From NCBI GenBank assembly GCA_020072655.1, contig JAIQGH010000007.1:42197-106196 (forward strand): a stretch of 64,000 nucleotides of DNA. The letters are read 5' to 3'. Below, one piece after another: positions 18,586 through 26,954 of this stretch (its first letter is position 1; each line of letters begins with the position of its first letter). The notes beneath the pieces were generated by a model. It was given only the letters and a program-made list of their open reading frames with translations. It ran no database searches and was not told the DNA's origin. The stretch is from Terriglobia bacterium (GTDB lineage Bacteria; Acidobacteriota; Terriglobia; UBA7540). The translations under genes and the position numbers were made by a program.

Positions 18586-19200
18586 CTATTTCTTTTTTGC
18601 CACTGCCTTTGCCGGAGGAGCCTGCGGGCGATTGAAGAAGGTTGTGATCACACAGTTGGCCCCCACCGTCTCGCTGGGAAGGATCACAAAGCTTCCCTGG
18701 CCTCCTCCCGCGGGAGGTCCCAGAGCCAGGTTCGTGACGCTCACAATTCGATCCTGCCGGGAGAGCCGCTCGAAGAAGTTCCGCAGGGCGTAATAGGTCC
18801 CGTCGAGGCGAACGTTGAACGGGAGTTCGACGTAATAGTCCCGGGCAACGGGAGGCTGGGCTACAAAGTTGCGCAGGTGAATCGCTGCCGAGGTGGAAGT
18901 GTCATACACGGTCTTCACGAACTGGTCCGTGGCCGCCTCGTCGGGGACAATGGATCGCAGGGTTTCCAGTTGCTTGGAGAGCTGCGCGATGCGGTTCAGG
19001 AGTTCCGTGCGCTCCCGTTCGACGGCCTGGTTCCTCTGGTTCTCCTCTTTCAACTGTTTGACTTCCACACTGAGCTTGTCAATTTGGGAGGAGAGGGGCA
19101 GGACGTAAAGATAGAAGACCACGGCCGCCAAGACCACGGCGACCGCGGCGAGAATGATCCCTTGGACGGCAGCGGGTAGATCATTAAAGCTCTTGGCCAT
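18586..19200 (-). CDS. pilO: Type IV pilus inner-membrane alignment protein PilO
   Basis: This 204-residue bitopic protein has one TM helix (about residues 13-32), a coiled coil (about 35-85) and a C-terminal ferredoxin-like domain. PilO dimerises with PilN to form the periplasmic alignment subcomplex. It sits between pilN and pilP as in the canonical pilMNOPQ operon. Confidence 0.92.
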   Translation of the reverse strand: MAKSFNDLPAAVQGIILAAVAVVLAAVVFYLYVLPLSSQIDKLSVEVKQLKEENQRNQAVERERTELLNRIAQLSKQLETLRSIVPDEAATDQFVKTVYDTSTSAAIHLRNFVAQPPVARDYYVELPFNVRLDGTYYALRNFFERLSRQDRIVSVTNLALGPPAGGGQGSFVILPSETVGANCVITTFFNRPQAPPAKAVAKKK

Positions 19201-19224
19201 CGTCGCTCCCCCTCAGAAACCTGC

Positions 19225-19842
19225 CTACTTGCGCGCCTGCCCAGCTTGTGCCCCAGTCGCCGGCGCGGCCGCGGGCGTTGCCGAGGGCAGCTTGTAGACG
19301 CAGTCCAAATTGAACTTGAAACTCAACCGGCTGTGCTGATCGTCCTGGTAGTACTGCCGCAGTTGCACCTCGTCGAAACTTCCGGTCCTCTTCAGGTCGG
19401 CAATGAAATTGGCGATGGATTCCACCGAATTTGATTGCCCGCGGATCGCCACCCGCGCTCCATCCGGCGTGACGGTCAGCAAATAAAGGTCATTGCTGCG
19501 GTTGACGACGTCACCCAGCCGGTCCATGTAATCCACGGGGCCGACTTTGGCGTTCTGCAGCTGTTGGATCGTATCCTGCCGCCTCTGCAACTGATCCAAC
19601 TGTTGCCGGTAGCGATCGTTCTCCGCCCGGATCTGCGCCAGACGGTCCCGCTCCCGCAACTGCTCGGCCTTCTGCTTGTTCAAGGTGTCGATCTCGCTGC
19701 TCCAGTATTTGTAGAAGAAACCCACAATGCCGAAGGCGACCACCGCACTGACAATGAAGACCAGCGCGTGGCGTCCGGCTGTGGGGGGCGGACCCGCCAC
19801 TTTGACTGGTTTGGCGACTCCCAGTAAATTGATCTTGATCAT
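19225..19842 (-). CDS. pilN: Type IV pilus inner-membrane alignment protein PilN
   Basis: This 205-residue protein starts with MIKINLLG, the conserved cytoplasmic INLL motif by which PilN docks into PilM. One TM helix follows (about 27-46), then a coiled coil and a small alpha/beta periplasmic domain. The start overlaps the pilM stop by 4 nt (ATGA), so the two are translationally coupled. Confidence 0.94.
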   Translation of the reverse strand: MIKINLLGVAKPVKVAGPPPTAGRHALVFIVSAVVAFGIVGFFYKYWSSEIDTLNKQKAEQLRERDRLAQIRAENDRYRQQLDQLQRRQDTIQQLQNAKVGPVDYMDRLGDVVNRSNDLYLLTVTPDGARVAIRGQSNSVESIANFIADLKRTGSFDEVQLRQYYQDDQHSRLSFKFNLDCVYKLPSATPAAAPATGAQAGQARK

Positions 19843-20897
19843 GGCGTGTCAAAGCTCCTGAGCGCCAGCCCAACCGCAACCGTCATGCGCGGCGCGATAT
19901 CGGCGATATAGCTGGTGTCGAATTTCGCGGGGTTGACTTCGATCCTCTCGAAGGGATTCACGATTTCGACCGGGATATTGAACTCTTCCTTGAGCAGATC
20001 GACGAGCCCCTCGATCTTGGCCGTGCCCCCCGCCACATAAATCTGCTGGATGTTCTCGGCGGTGGTCGTCTGACGGAAAAAGTCAAAAGTCTTCTGCACT
20101 TCCAAGAGAAGGATTTCGGAAACGGAGCGAATATGCGCAGCCTTCACGTCCGGCTGGACGTTGGCCACTTGCTTGCCTTGTTTGAGCGCTTCCGCGTCCT
20201 CGAAACTCAGATCGAGCTCTTTCTGCAAGGTGTCCGTGTACTGGTTCCCGCCCACTGAAACATCGCGCGTAAAAAGCGGCACCCCGCCCCGCACGATGTT
20301 GATATTCATGATGCTCGCCCCGATGTTCAGCAGAGCAATCATGCGGTCCGGGGCCGGCGCGTAGCTGACCTCGAAGGAGTTCTGCATCGCGAAGGCGTCG
20401 ATGTCCACCACCGTCGGAACCTTGCCCGCCTGGCTGAGGACGTTGGTGTGGTTCAGAATCTTGTCCCGTTTCACCGCCACCAGCATCACGTCGAAGCCCG
20501 GAGCTCCGGTGGCCGGGCCCAGCACCTGATAGCTGAGGTTGACATCCGCCATGTCGAAGGGGATGTACTGCTGGGCCTCGTAAGGAATCGCGTTCGCCAC
20601 TTCCCCCTCGCTCGGGGCGTTCACGCTGATGCGCTTCACGATCACCGAATGCCCCGAAACCGCCGTGGCCACATTCTTCGTTTTGATTTTGTGCTCCGCG
20701 AAGATTTTCTCGATGGCGTTGGCCACGGAGAACGAGTCCATGATCGCCCCATCCACCACCGTGTCCTGCCCGAGAGCCTCCATGCCCAGGTTGATCAGCT
20801 CGTACTCCTCGCCCTTCTTCTTGAGCTCCACCGCCTTGACCGAGCTTGAGCCGACATCCAGCCCCACGCTTCTTTTGGTTTTCCCCAGTCCAAACAT
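19839..20897 (-). CDS. pilM: Type IV pilus actin-like ATPase PilM
   Basis: This cytoplasmic actin-fold protein of 352 residues binds the N terminus of PilN and links the pilus machine to its motor. The first phosphate-binding loop reads VGLDVGSSSVKAVEL (about 11-25). Further actin-fold motifs include MIALLNIGASIMNINIV and IYVAGGTAKIEGLVDLL. The length is standard. It follows the small HTH gene by 12 nt in the same transcript. Confidence 0.96.
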   Translation of the reverse strand: MFGLGKTKRSVGLDVGSSSVKAVELKKKGEEYELINLGMEALGQDTVVDGAIMDSFSVANAIEKIFAEHKIKTKNVATAVSGHSVIVKRISVNAPSEGEVANAIPYEAQQYIPFDMADVNLSYQVLGPATGAPGFDVMLVAVKRDKILNHTNVLSQAGKVPTVVDIDAFAMQNSFEVSYAPAPDRMIALLNIGASIMNINIVRGGVPLFTRDVSVGGNQYTDTLQKELDLSFEDAEALKQGKQVANVQPDVKAAHIRSVSEILLLEVQKTFDFFRQTTTAENIQQIYVAGGTAKIEGLVDLLKEEFNIPVEIVNPFERIEVNPAKFDTSYIADIAPRMTVAVGLALRSFDTP

Positions 20898-20909
20898 GTG
20901 CGCTCTCCC

Positions 20910-21128
20910 TTACCGGGCGCCGCGGGGTTTCCCCTTGGCGCGCTCCTCGCGTTGCGTGCTCTGCTTTTCCATCCAGCGGTCCAAGACGGTCTTCTTGAAC
21001 TTCCAGCGGTTCCCCAGTTTGAAGGCCGGAATCCGCTCTTCGTACACGTACTTGTAGAGTGTCTCGCGCGAGACCCCCAAGTACTCCGATGCCTCGCGAA
21101 TGCCCATAACCTCTCGAGTTTCCACCAT
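20910..21128 (-). CDS. Small helix-turn-helix (excisionase/MerR-like) DNA-binding protein heading the pil operon
   Basis: This 72-residue protein has a helix_turn_helix_17 fold: MGIREASEYLGVSRETLYKY is the HTH, followed by an EERIPAFKLGNRWKFKK wing and a basic tail. Such small proteins are named excisionase-like but are often plain regulators. It is the first gene after the pil promoter and ends 12 nt before pilM, so it may regulate the pil operon. I chose the ATG at 21128 (AGAGG about 9 nt upstream). An internal ATG at 21107 is possible. Confidence 0.85.
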   Translation of the reverse strand: MVETREVMGIREASEYLGVSRETLYKYVYEERIPAFKLGNRWKFKKTVLDRWMEKQSTQREERAKGKPRGAR

Positions 21129-21228
21129 AACTGCCAGCCTCTGCTGCGAAGGGCTCGCTTGAGTTCCTAATCTTAGGTTCTGTGCGTCGAACAGTTGAGA
21201 ACCCCGGGAAACGGGGTCTTTGGTTGCG

Positions 21229-21258
21229 CTTATACGCCTATTTCCGAGAGAATGTCAA
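21229..21258 (-). promoter_or_regulatory. Sigma-70-type promoter of the HTH-pilMNOPQ operon
   Basis: On the minus strand the -35 is TTGACA (21258-21253) and the -10 is TATAAG (21234-21229), with an 18-nt spacer. It lies about 100 nt upstream of the HTH gene start. No other gene separates them, so it should drive the whole pil operon. The rest of 21129-21478 shows no convincing gene. Confidence 0.72.
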
Positions 21259-21478
21259 GTCTTTTTTTGTGGATTTTAGGGGTTTCATAGGAAGAGATGG
21301 CGGTATTGGGGGCAGATTGGTCGAAGAAATACAAGATTTTGGGGTGGCTAATGCAAAACATACCAGATTTTGTAGAAATCGGCCTGGGGAACACCAAAAT
21401 CTACGCCGCAGCGTCGGTCACGCCGGTTGTCACGCTGCCGACCATCCACCAAGCCTCCGCTGGTCCACGTCCAATCGC

Positions 21479-21682
21479 CTATTCCTGCTCCAGCTTCCCA
21501 ATGGGAATTGGCGCCCGGTATTCCCAGTCCGCTGTGGCACTGGTCTTGTAGCGGAAGAGCCGGCAGGCAGTACAGAGCTGTGCCACAACGTAAGGGGTAG
21601 CTTGATTCTGCCATTGATGGTGGCACGTGCCTGCGAGCGGTTTGGTTTTGGGTCCTTGAGTCCCTTGCGGTCCCGTCGACAT
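21479..21682 (-). CDS. Small hypothetical protein with possible zinc-binding cysteines and histidines
   Basis: This 67-residue frame has a good ribosome-binding site (TTTAGGAG, 4-5 nt before the ATG). The N terminus is Gly/Pro-rich. The centre holds CHHQW and, about 16 residues later, LCTACRLFRYK, so a C/H...CxxC zinc site is possible. I do not recognise a family. It is read in the same direction as the pil operon, but the pil promoter lies between them. Confidence 0.45.
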   Translation of the reverse strand: MSTGPQGTQGPKTKPLAGTCHHQWQNQATPYVVAQLCTACRLFRYKTSATADWEYRAPIPIGKLEQE

Positions 21683-21725
21683 GTTTCTCCTAAATGAGCA
21701 TTGCCAGTCATCCAGCTTCTCGTTC

Positions 21726-22517
21726 TTACAGCTCGCGAATCCAGATGTTCCGGTAACGCACCGGATGGTCGTGGTCCTGAAGCCTGAGGGGCAGCTTCTC
21801 CGGGTGCGGCCTATAAGGTGGCCGGGCCTTGTGGGCCGTCGGACCGGTCAGCTCGACGTTATCCTGAACCAGGACCCCATTCTGGAGGACCGTCACGCGA
21901 GCTTTGCGGACCACGTTCCCATCCGCACTAAAGCGCGGCCCGTGGAAGATGATGTCGTACGTCTGCCACTGGCCGGGCGGTCGGCATGCGTTTACGAGCG
22001 GCGGGTACTGGCCATAGACGGCCCCAGCCTGCCCATCCGCATAGGTTTCGCTCTCGAAGGAATCCAGGACTTGAATCTCATAGAGGCCCATCTGATATAC
22101 GCCGCTGTTGCCGCGATCCTGGTCCGTTCCATGAGGTGGACTGGGCGTCGCCCATTCGAGGTGCAACTGGCAGTCGCCGAAAGCCTGGTTGGTGGTCAAG
22201 TCGCCGGTCTTCGGCACGACTTCAAAGTAGCCATCCCCGACTTTCCACTTCGCCGGGACGTTGCCTTCCGAATGCCACATCGAGAGGTCCTTGCCGTCAA
22301 ATAGCACGGTCGCGTCCGAGGGAGGTTTCCCTGGCGCCTCCTGTGTGCCGGCCGTTCCGGGTATGATGACAGGCGGATGCGGCCGGCTGCGGTCGTGAAT
22401 CGTCCATTTCCCCAAGTCCTGGGCCAAAGAAAAGATGCATGCGCTGCTGGCCAACAGCGCCACGACCATCAGCACCGCTCGCCTGAGGTGCGCGTGGTGC
22501 CCGATTCGTCTTGTCAT
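21726..22517 (-). CDS. Secreted DUF1080 (3-keto-disaccharide hydrolase-type) protein
   Basis: This is a 263-residue exported protein. The N terminus has basic residues and a hydrophobic signal (about 11-31) ending near SLAQ. The rest is one jelly-roll DUF1080 domain starting at ATVLFDGKDLSMWHS and continuing through RGNSGVYQMGLYEIQVLDSF and an RYRNIWIREL C terminus, all typical of the family. DUF1080 proteins are linked to glycoside breakdown through 3-keto sugars; the substrate here is unknown. I chose the ATG at 22517 (GAGGGG 7 nt upstream). Confidence 0.88.
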   Translation of the reverse strand: MTRRIGHHAHLRRAVLMVVALLASSACIFSLAQDLGKWTIHDRSRPHPPVIIPGTAGTQEAPGKPPSDATVLFDGKDLSMWHSEGNVPAKWKVGDGYFEVVPKTGDLTTNQAFGDCQLHLEWATPSPPHGTDQDRGNSGVYQMGLYEIQVLDSFESETYADGQAGAVYGQYPPLVNACRPPGQWQTYDIIFHGPRFSADGNVVRKARVTVLQNGVLVQDNVELTGPTAHKARPPYRPHPEKLPLRLQDHDHPVRYRNIWIREL

Positions 22518-22816
22518 GTTCATTCCCCTCGCGAATATTCCTGCGCCTGTCGAGACGCGCAGGCCGTTTCCCACCAAGGCTCACTGTGAGCCGACAGTCT
22601 ACGTCCGCGGGCGTGGCCTGTCCAGCCGGTCGCGCGAGTCGCCGCAGCGGCGCGCCGCGGATGAGCGCTCGAGGAAAGATCCAACACCACTCGAAACCTC
22701 AGCCAGCGCATCGAGACCCATCCCGTGGTATCCTTATGACTTCGGGCAGATCGTCTAATCAATAAGGGCAGAGTCGGGGACTTCTTATCCCGAAAAGTTC
22801 TTGGGGGCCGAAACGT

Positions 22817-25552
22817 ATGGCAACGGAACATCCCATTGACATCACCGAAGGAGAAATAAAGGAGTCTCCCGCGGCGGGCGAAAGGCCCGCTCCGGAGAGC
22901 GCCGACCTTGAGCTGGTCGAGACTCGCGAGTGGCGAGAGTCGCTCGACTACGTCCTCGAGCACAGTGGGGCGGAACGCGTGGCGCGACTGCTGCGCGACC
23001 TTCAGGTGCACGCCCGAAAAGCCGGCGTCGAAATCCCCTTCACCGCCAACACGCCCTATATCAACACCATTCCCGCCGACCAGCAGCCTCCCTACCCCGG
23101 CAGCCGCGAAATCGAGCGCCGCATCAAGAGCCTGATCCGCTGGAACGCCATGGCGATGGTCGTGCGCGCCAATCGTGAGGAGAGCGGTATCGGCGGCCAC
23201 ATTTCCACTTACGCCTCGTGCGCCACATTGCTCGAAGTCGCTTTCAACCACTTCTTCCGCGGCCGGGAAGGCGGGCGCGAAGGCGACATCATTTATTTCC
23301 AGGGCCATGCCTCACCGGGAATCTACGCTCGCGCCTTCCTGGAAGGGCGACTGACCATCGAGCAGGTCCAGAATTTCCGCCGTGAGCTTCGGCCCGGCGG
23401 CGGGCTTTCCTCTTATCCCCATCCCTGGCTGATGCCCAACTTCTGGGAATTCCCCAGCGTCTCGATGGGGCTCTCGCCCATCATGGCCATCTATCAGGCG
23501 CGCTTCAACCGCTACCTGGAAGATCGCGGACTCAAGCCACACTCGGATGCCAAGGTCTGGGCATTTGTGGGCGACGGCGAGACCGATGAACCCGAAACGC
23601 TGGGCGCCATCACCCTGGCCTCGCGCGAAAAACTTGACAACCTGATTTTCGTGATCAACTGCAACCTGCAGCGGCTGGACGGCCCGGTACGCGGCAACGG
23701 CAGCATCATCCAGGAGCTCGAAGCCATATTCCGTGGCTCCGGCTGGAACGTCATCAAGGTTCTCTGGGGAGGCGATTGGGACCCTCTGCTGGCCAAAGAT
23801 CGGGACGGGCTGCTCGTCAAACGCATGGGCGAGACGGTGGACGGACAGTATCAGAAGTATTCGGTCGAGTCGGGCGGGTATTTCCGCGAACAGTTCTTTG
23901 GCGCCGACCCGCGCTTGCTGGAGATGGTGAAGCATCTCTCGGATGAGCAGCTCGGCAAAATGCGTCGCGGCGGACACGATCCGGAAAAAGTTTACGCCGC
24001 CTACAAAGCGGCCGTGGAGCACCGAGGCTCGCCCACCGTCATCCTGGCGCGCACCGTAACGGGCTACGGGCTCGGGGAAGCCGGCGAGGGCCGCAACCTC
24101 ACTAATCAGCACAAAAAGCTCAACGAAGACGAGCTGCGCGAGTTCCGCAGCCGTTTCGGCATTCCGATTTCCGACGAAGAGGTCTCGGCCGCGCCGTTCT
24201 ATCGGCCGCCGGACGACAGTCCGGAGATGAAATACCTCCACGAGCGGCGGAAGGCGCTGGGCGGTTATGTGCCCCATCGCGATCTGAAGTGCAAACGCAC
24301 GGAGGCGGAGCTCGAGGAAACTTTCCAGGAATTCTACAAGGGCACCGAGGGCCGCGAAGCTTCCACGACCATGGCCTTCGTGCGCATGCTCTCCAAGCTC
24401 CTTCGCGATAAGGAGCTCGGGAAGTACATCGTTCCCATCGTCCCCGACGAGGCGCGCACCTTCGGCATGGAGGCGCTCTTCCGCCAGGTGGGCATCTATT
24501 CGCACGTCGGGCAGATCTACGAGCCTGTTGATAAAGAAACATTGCTTTACTACAAGGAAGCGAAGGACGGCCAGATCCTCGAGGAAGGCATCACCGAGGC
24601 CGGCGCGATGGCTTCCTTCGTCGCCGCCGGCACCGCCTGCCTGACGTATGGAATCAACATGATCCCGTTCTTCATTTATTACTCGATGTTCGGATTCCAG
24701 CGCATCGGCGACCTGATCTGGGCCGCGGCGGATTCGCGTACGCGCGGGTTCCTGGTGGGCGGCACGGCGGGCCGCACCACGCTTGCCGGCGAGGGCCTCC
24801 AGCACCAGGATGGCCACAGCCACGTGTCTGCGTACTCCGTTCCCAACTGCCTCTGCTACGACCCGGCATTCGCTTACGAAATCGCCGTCATCATTCAGGA
24901 AGGCATTCGGCGAATGTTTGACGACGGGGAGAGCATCTTCTACTACTTCACCGTCATGAACGAGAACTATCCTATGCCGGCGATGCCCGAGGGGTGCGCG
25001 GACGGCATCCTAAAAGGCATGTATCGCGTTCGCGCCTCCGAAAATAAGCAGTCCAAATTGCGCGCCCAGCTTTTCGGCAGCGGCGCAATCCTGAACGAGG
25101 CGCTCAAAGGGCAGAAGATTCTCGAAGAAAAATACGGCGTCGCCGCGGACGTTTGGAGCGTCACCAGCTACAAAGAACTCTACCGCGACGGACACGCCTG
25201 CGAGCGCTGGAACCGGCTGCATCCGAACCAGCCGTCCAAGGTTCCCTATGTCGCCCAGTGCGTCAAGGATTCCCCGGGAGTTTTCGTGGCCGCTTCCGAT
25301 TACCTGAAGGTTCTGCCGGAGTCGATTGCGCGCTGGTTTCCCCGGCCGTTGGTCTCGCTGGGCACGGACGGCTTTGGGAGGAGCGAGGCCCGCGCCGCCC
25401 TGCGCGATTTCTTCGAAGTCGATGCACGGCACATCACCGTGGCCACGCTCCACGCGCTGGCGGACGAGAATCAGATCAAGCCAGAAGCAGTCCAGAGGGC
25501 CATCAAAGAGCTGGAGATCAACGTCGAAAAGCCCGACCCCGCGATTTCGTAG
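22817..25552 (+). CDS. aceE: Pyruvate dehydrogenase E1 component, homodimeric type
   Basis: This thiamine-diphosphate enzyme decarboxylates pyruvate and reductively acetylates the lipoyl arm of E2. The 911-residue length fits the single-chain AceE family. The ThDP motif is WAFVGDGETDEPE...NCNLQRLDGPV, and the N-terminal GHISTYASCATL and C-terminal VPYVAQCVKDSPGVFVAASDY segments are typical. It starts the aceE-aceF-lpdA operon, with aceF 14 nt downstream. The ribosome-binding site is weak. Confidence 0.97.
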   Translation: MATEHPIDITEGEIKESPAAGERPAPESADLELVETREWRESLDYVLEHSGAERVARLLRDLQVHARKAGVEIPFTANTPYINTIPADQQPPYPGSREIERRIKSLIRWNAMAMVVRANREESGIGGHISTYASCATLLEVAFNHFFRGREGGREGDIIYFQGHASPGIYARAFLEGRLTIEQVQNFRRELRPGGGLSSYPHPWLMPNFWEFPSVSMGLSPIMAIYQARFNRYLEDRGLKPHSDAKVWAFVGDGETDEPETLGAITLASREKLDNLIFVINCNLQRLDGPVRGNGSIIQELEAIFRGSGWNVIKVLWGGDWDPLLAKDRDGLLVKRMGETVDGQYQKYSVESGGYFREQFFGADPRLLEMVKHLSDEQLGKMRRGGHDPEKVYAAYKAAVEHRGSPTVILARTVTGYGLGEAGEGRNLTNQHKKLNEDELREFRSRFGIPISDEEVSAAPFYRPPDDSPEMKYLHERRKALGGYVPHRDLKCKRTEAELEETFQEFYKGTEGREASTTMAFVRMLSKLLRDKELGKYIVPIVPDEARTFGMEALFRQVGIYSHVGQIYEPVDKETLLYYKEAKDGQILEEGITEAGAMASFVAAGTACLTYGINMIPFFIYYSMFGFQRIGDLIWAAADSRTRGFLVGGTAGRTTLAGEGLQHQDGHSHVSAYSVPNCLCYDPAFAYEIAVIIQEGIRRMFDDGESIFYYFTVMNENYPMPAMPEGCADGILKGMYRVRASENKQSKLRAQLFGSGAILNEALKGQKILEEKYGVAADVWSVTSYKELYRDGHACERWNRLHPNQPSKVPYVAQCVKDSPGVFVAASDYLKVLPESIARWFPRPLVSLGTDGFGRSEARAALRDFFEVDARHITVATLHALADENQIKPEAVQRAIKELEINVEKPDPAIS

Positions 25553-25566
25553 AGGACACACACATC

Positions 25567-26319
25567 ATGGTAACGGAATTCCGGTTGCCGGAACTCGGAG
25601 AGAACATCGAAGCCGGTGATGTCCTGAAGGTGCTCGTCGCTGTCGGTGACGTGATCAAGGCTGACCAGCCAGTGCTCGAGCTCGAGACCGATAAGGCTAC
25701 TATCGAAGTGCCTTCGCCGATGGGCGGTACGGTCAAGTCCCTGCACGTCAAGGATGGCCAGAAACTCAAGGTCGGCGGCCTCATTCTGACCCTCGAAAAT
25801 GGCGCTGCCAAACCCACAACGGCAAAAAAGGCTCCGGCAGCCGAAGCAAGACCCATAGGCGAAACGAAACCCGACGCGAAGGCGCCCAGCGGAACGACAG
25901 CGGGAAAAGAGGAAGTCCCGATCGAAGCCGAGGCCACTCGGCTGCCCGCGGCCCCTCCACCTCCCCTGCCCGCTCCGTTACGGGAGGTGCCAGCCCCACC
26001 GCCGGCGGAATCGCCCCGGGTGGCCGCAGCCGCTTCTCCCTCCGTGCGGCGGCTCGCACGCGAACTGGGCGTGAACATCAACGAGGTTTCAGGCACCGGA
26101 CCCCACGGGCGCATCAGCGAAGAAGACGTGAAAGGCTACGTCAAGATGCTGATGACGAGGCCCGCTGCCCCGCAGACGGGCGCGCTCGTGCCGGCCACTT
26201 CCCTGCCCGATTTCTCCCGCTGGGGGGAGATCGAGCGCCAGCCCATGAAGGGCGTGCGCCGCAAGACCGCGCAGCACCTGGCTTACGCGTGGTCCACCAT
26301 CCCTCACGTCACGCATTAA
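25567..26319 (+). CDS. aceF: Pyruvate dehydrogenase E2 (dihydrolipoamide acetyltransferase), truncated N-terminal part
   Basis: This 250-residue product holds a lipoyl domain (residues 1-77, lipoyl lysine K43 in ETDKAT), a Pro/Ala-rich swinging linker and a peripheral-subunit-binding domain ([18 protein letters not shown]...GRISEEDVK). It then has only the first 35 or so residues of the catalytic domain, up to [12 protein letters not shown], where TAA stops it. The remainder of the catalytic domain continues just downstream in another frame. Compared with intact family members, about 40 residues between HVTH and KVFPQF are missing. As it stands this protein cannot catalyse acetyl transfer, although it could still bind E1 or E3. 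Confidence 0.85.
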   Translation: MVTEFRLPELGENIEAGDVLKVLVAVGDVIKADQPVLELETDKATIEVPSPMGGTVKSLHVKDGQKLKVGGLILTLENGAAKPTTAKKAPAAEARPIGETKPDAKAPSGTTAGKEEVPIEAEATRLPAAPPPPLPAPLREVPAPPPAESPRVAAAASPSVRRLARELGVNINEVSGTGPHGRISEEDVKGYVKMLMTRPAAPQTGALVPATSLPDFSRWGEIERQPMKGVRRKTAQHLAYAWSTIPHVTH

Positions 26320-26803
26320 GGTTTTCCCTCAATTCGCATCCAGCATCGACTTGGCGCATGAGGAGATTATCTACAAGAAGTACGTCCACATTGGCGTGGC
26401 CGTGGATACCGACCGCGGCTTAATTGTGCCCGTAATCCGTGACGCAGACCGCAAGAACATTGTGCAACTTTCCGTTGAGTTGGCCCGCCTGGCGGAAAAA
26501 GCAAGGGACCGAAAGATCTCCTTCGAGGATATGGAAGGCGGCGTCTTCACGATCTCGAACCTGGGAGGAATCGGCGGCACAGCGTTCTCGCCGATTGTGA
26601 ACTCGCCGGAAGTGGCCATCCTGGGCGTCTCGCGAGGCCGGATGGAGCCGGTGTATCTGCAAGGGCTGTTTCAGCCGCGGTTGATACTGCCGCTCTCGCT
26701 TTCCTACGATCATCGCGTGATTGACGGCGCGGATGCGGCCCGCTTCTTGCGCTGGGTCGTCCAGGCTCTCGAGCAACCTTTCCTTTTGCCTTTTGAAGGT
26801 TAG
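26318..26803 (+). pseudogene. aceF: Detached C-terminal part of the aceF catalytic domain
   Basis: In the frame shifted by one from the upstream fragment, the sequence resumes at [16 protein letters not shown] and continues through [19 protein letters not shown], the [10 protein letters not shown] motif and the catalytic [20 protein letters not shown]. It ends LLPFEG at the normal family C terminus. There is no independent start with a ribosome-binding site; a TTG at 26351 is the first candidate. The sequence is otherwise well preserved, so the break is recent or an assembly artefact. Confidence 0.85.
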
Positions 26804-26816
26804 GTCGGATGATCAT

Positions 26817-26875
26817 GTCATCCTGAGCGGAGTTCCGACCTGTTCGGGACGACGCGAAGGATCTGCAGCAGTTCA
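26817..26875. repeat. Dispersed intergenic repeat of the ATCCTGAGCGGAGTT type
   Basis: The spacer between broken aceF and lpdA contains TCATCCTGAGCGGAGTT and CGCGAAGGATCTGCAGCAG. It is built of the same AGGATC/TTCGC/CTCAGGATGA words as the repeat cluster at 2420-2600. It does not interrupt either gene. Confidence 0.5.
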
Positions 26876-26954
26876 ACAGACTGCAGGGGTGCTTCCTCCC
26901 GATGAAGCGCGTGGGACGCAGCATGACAGAACGAAAGACCGCTGGAGCACATCG

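Noticed and set aside
21182..21697. 171-codon plus-strand frame upstream of the pil operon
   Set aside because: It crosses the pil promoter region and an AT-rich stretch, has no ribosome site, and overlaps the better-supported minus-strand small gene.
23312..24823. 503-codon minus-strand frame inside aceE
   Set aside because: It is antisense to an unmistakable aceE and has the His/Leu/Ala-rich composition of a high-GC shadow frame.
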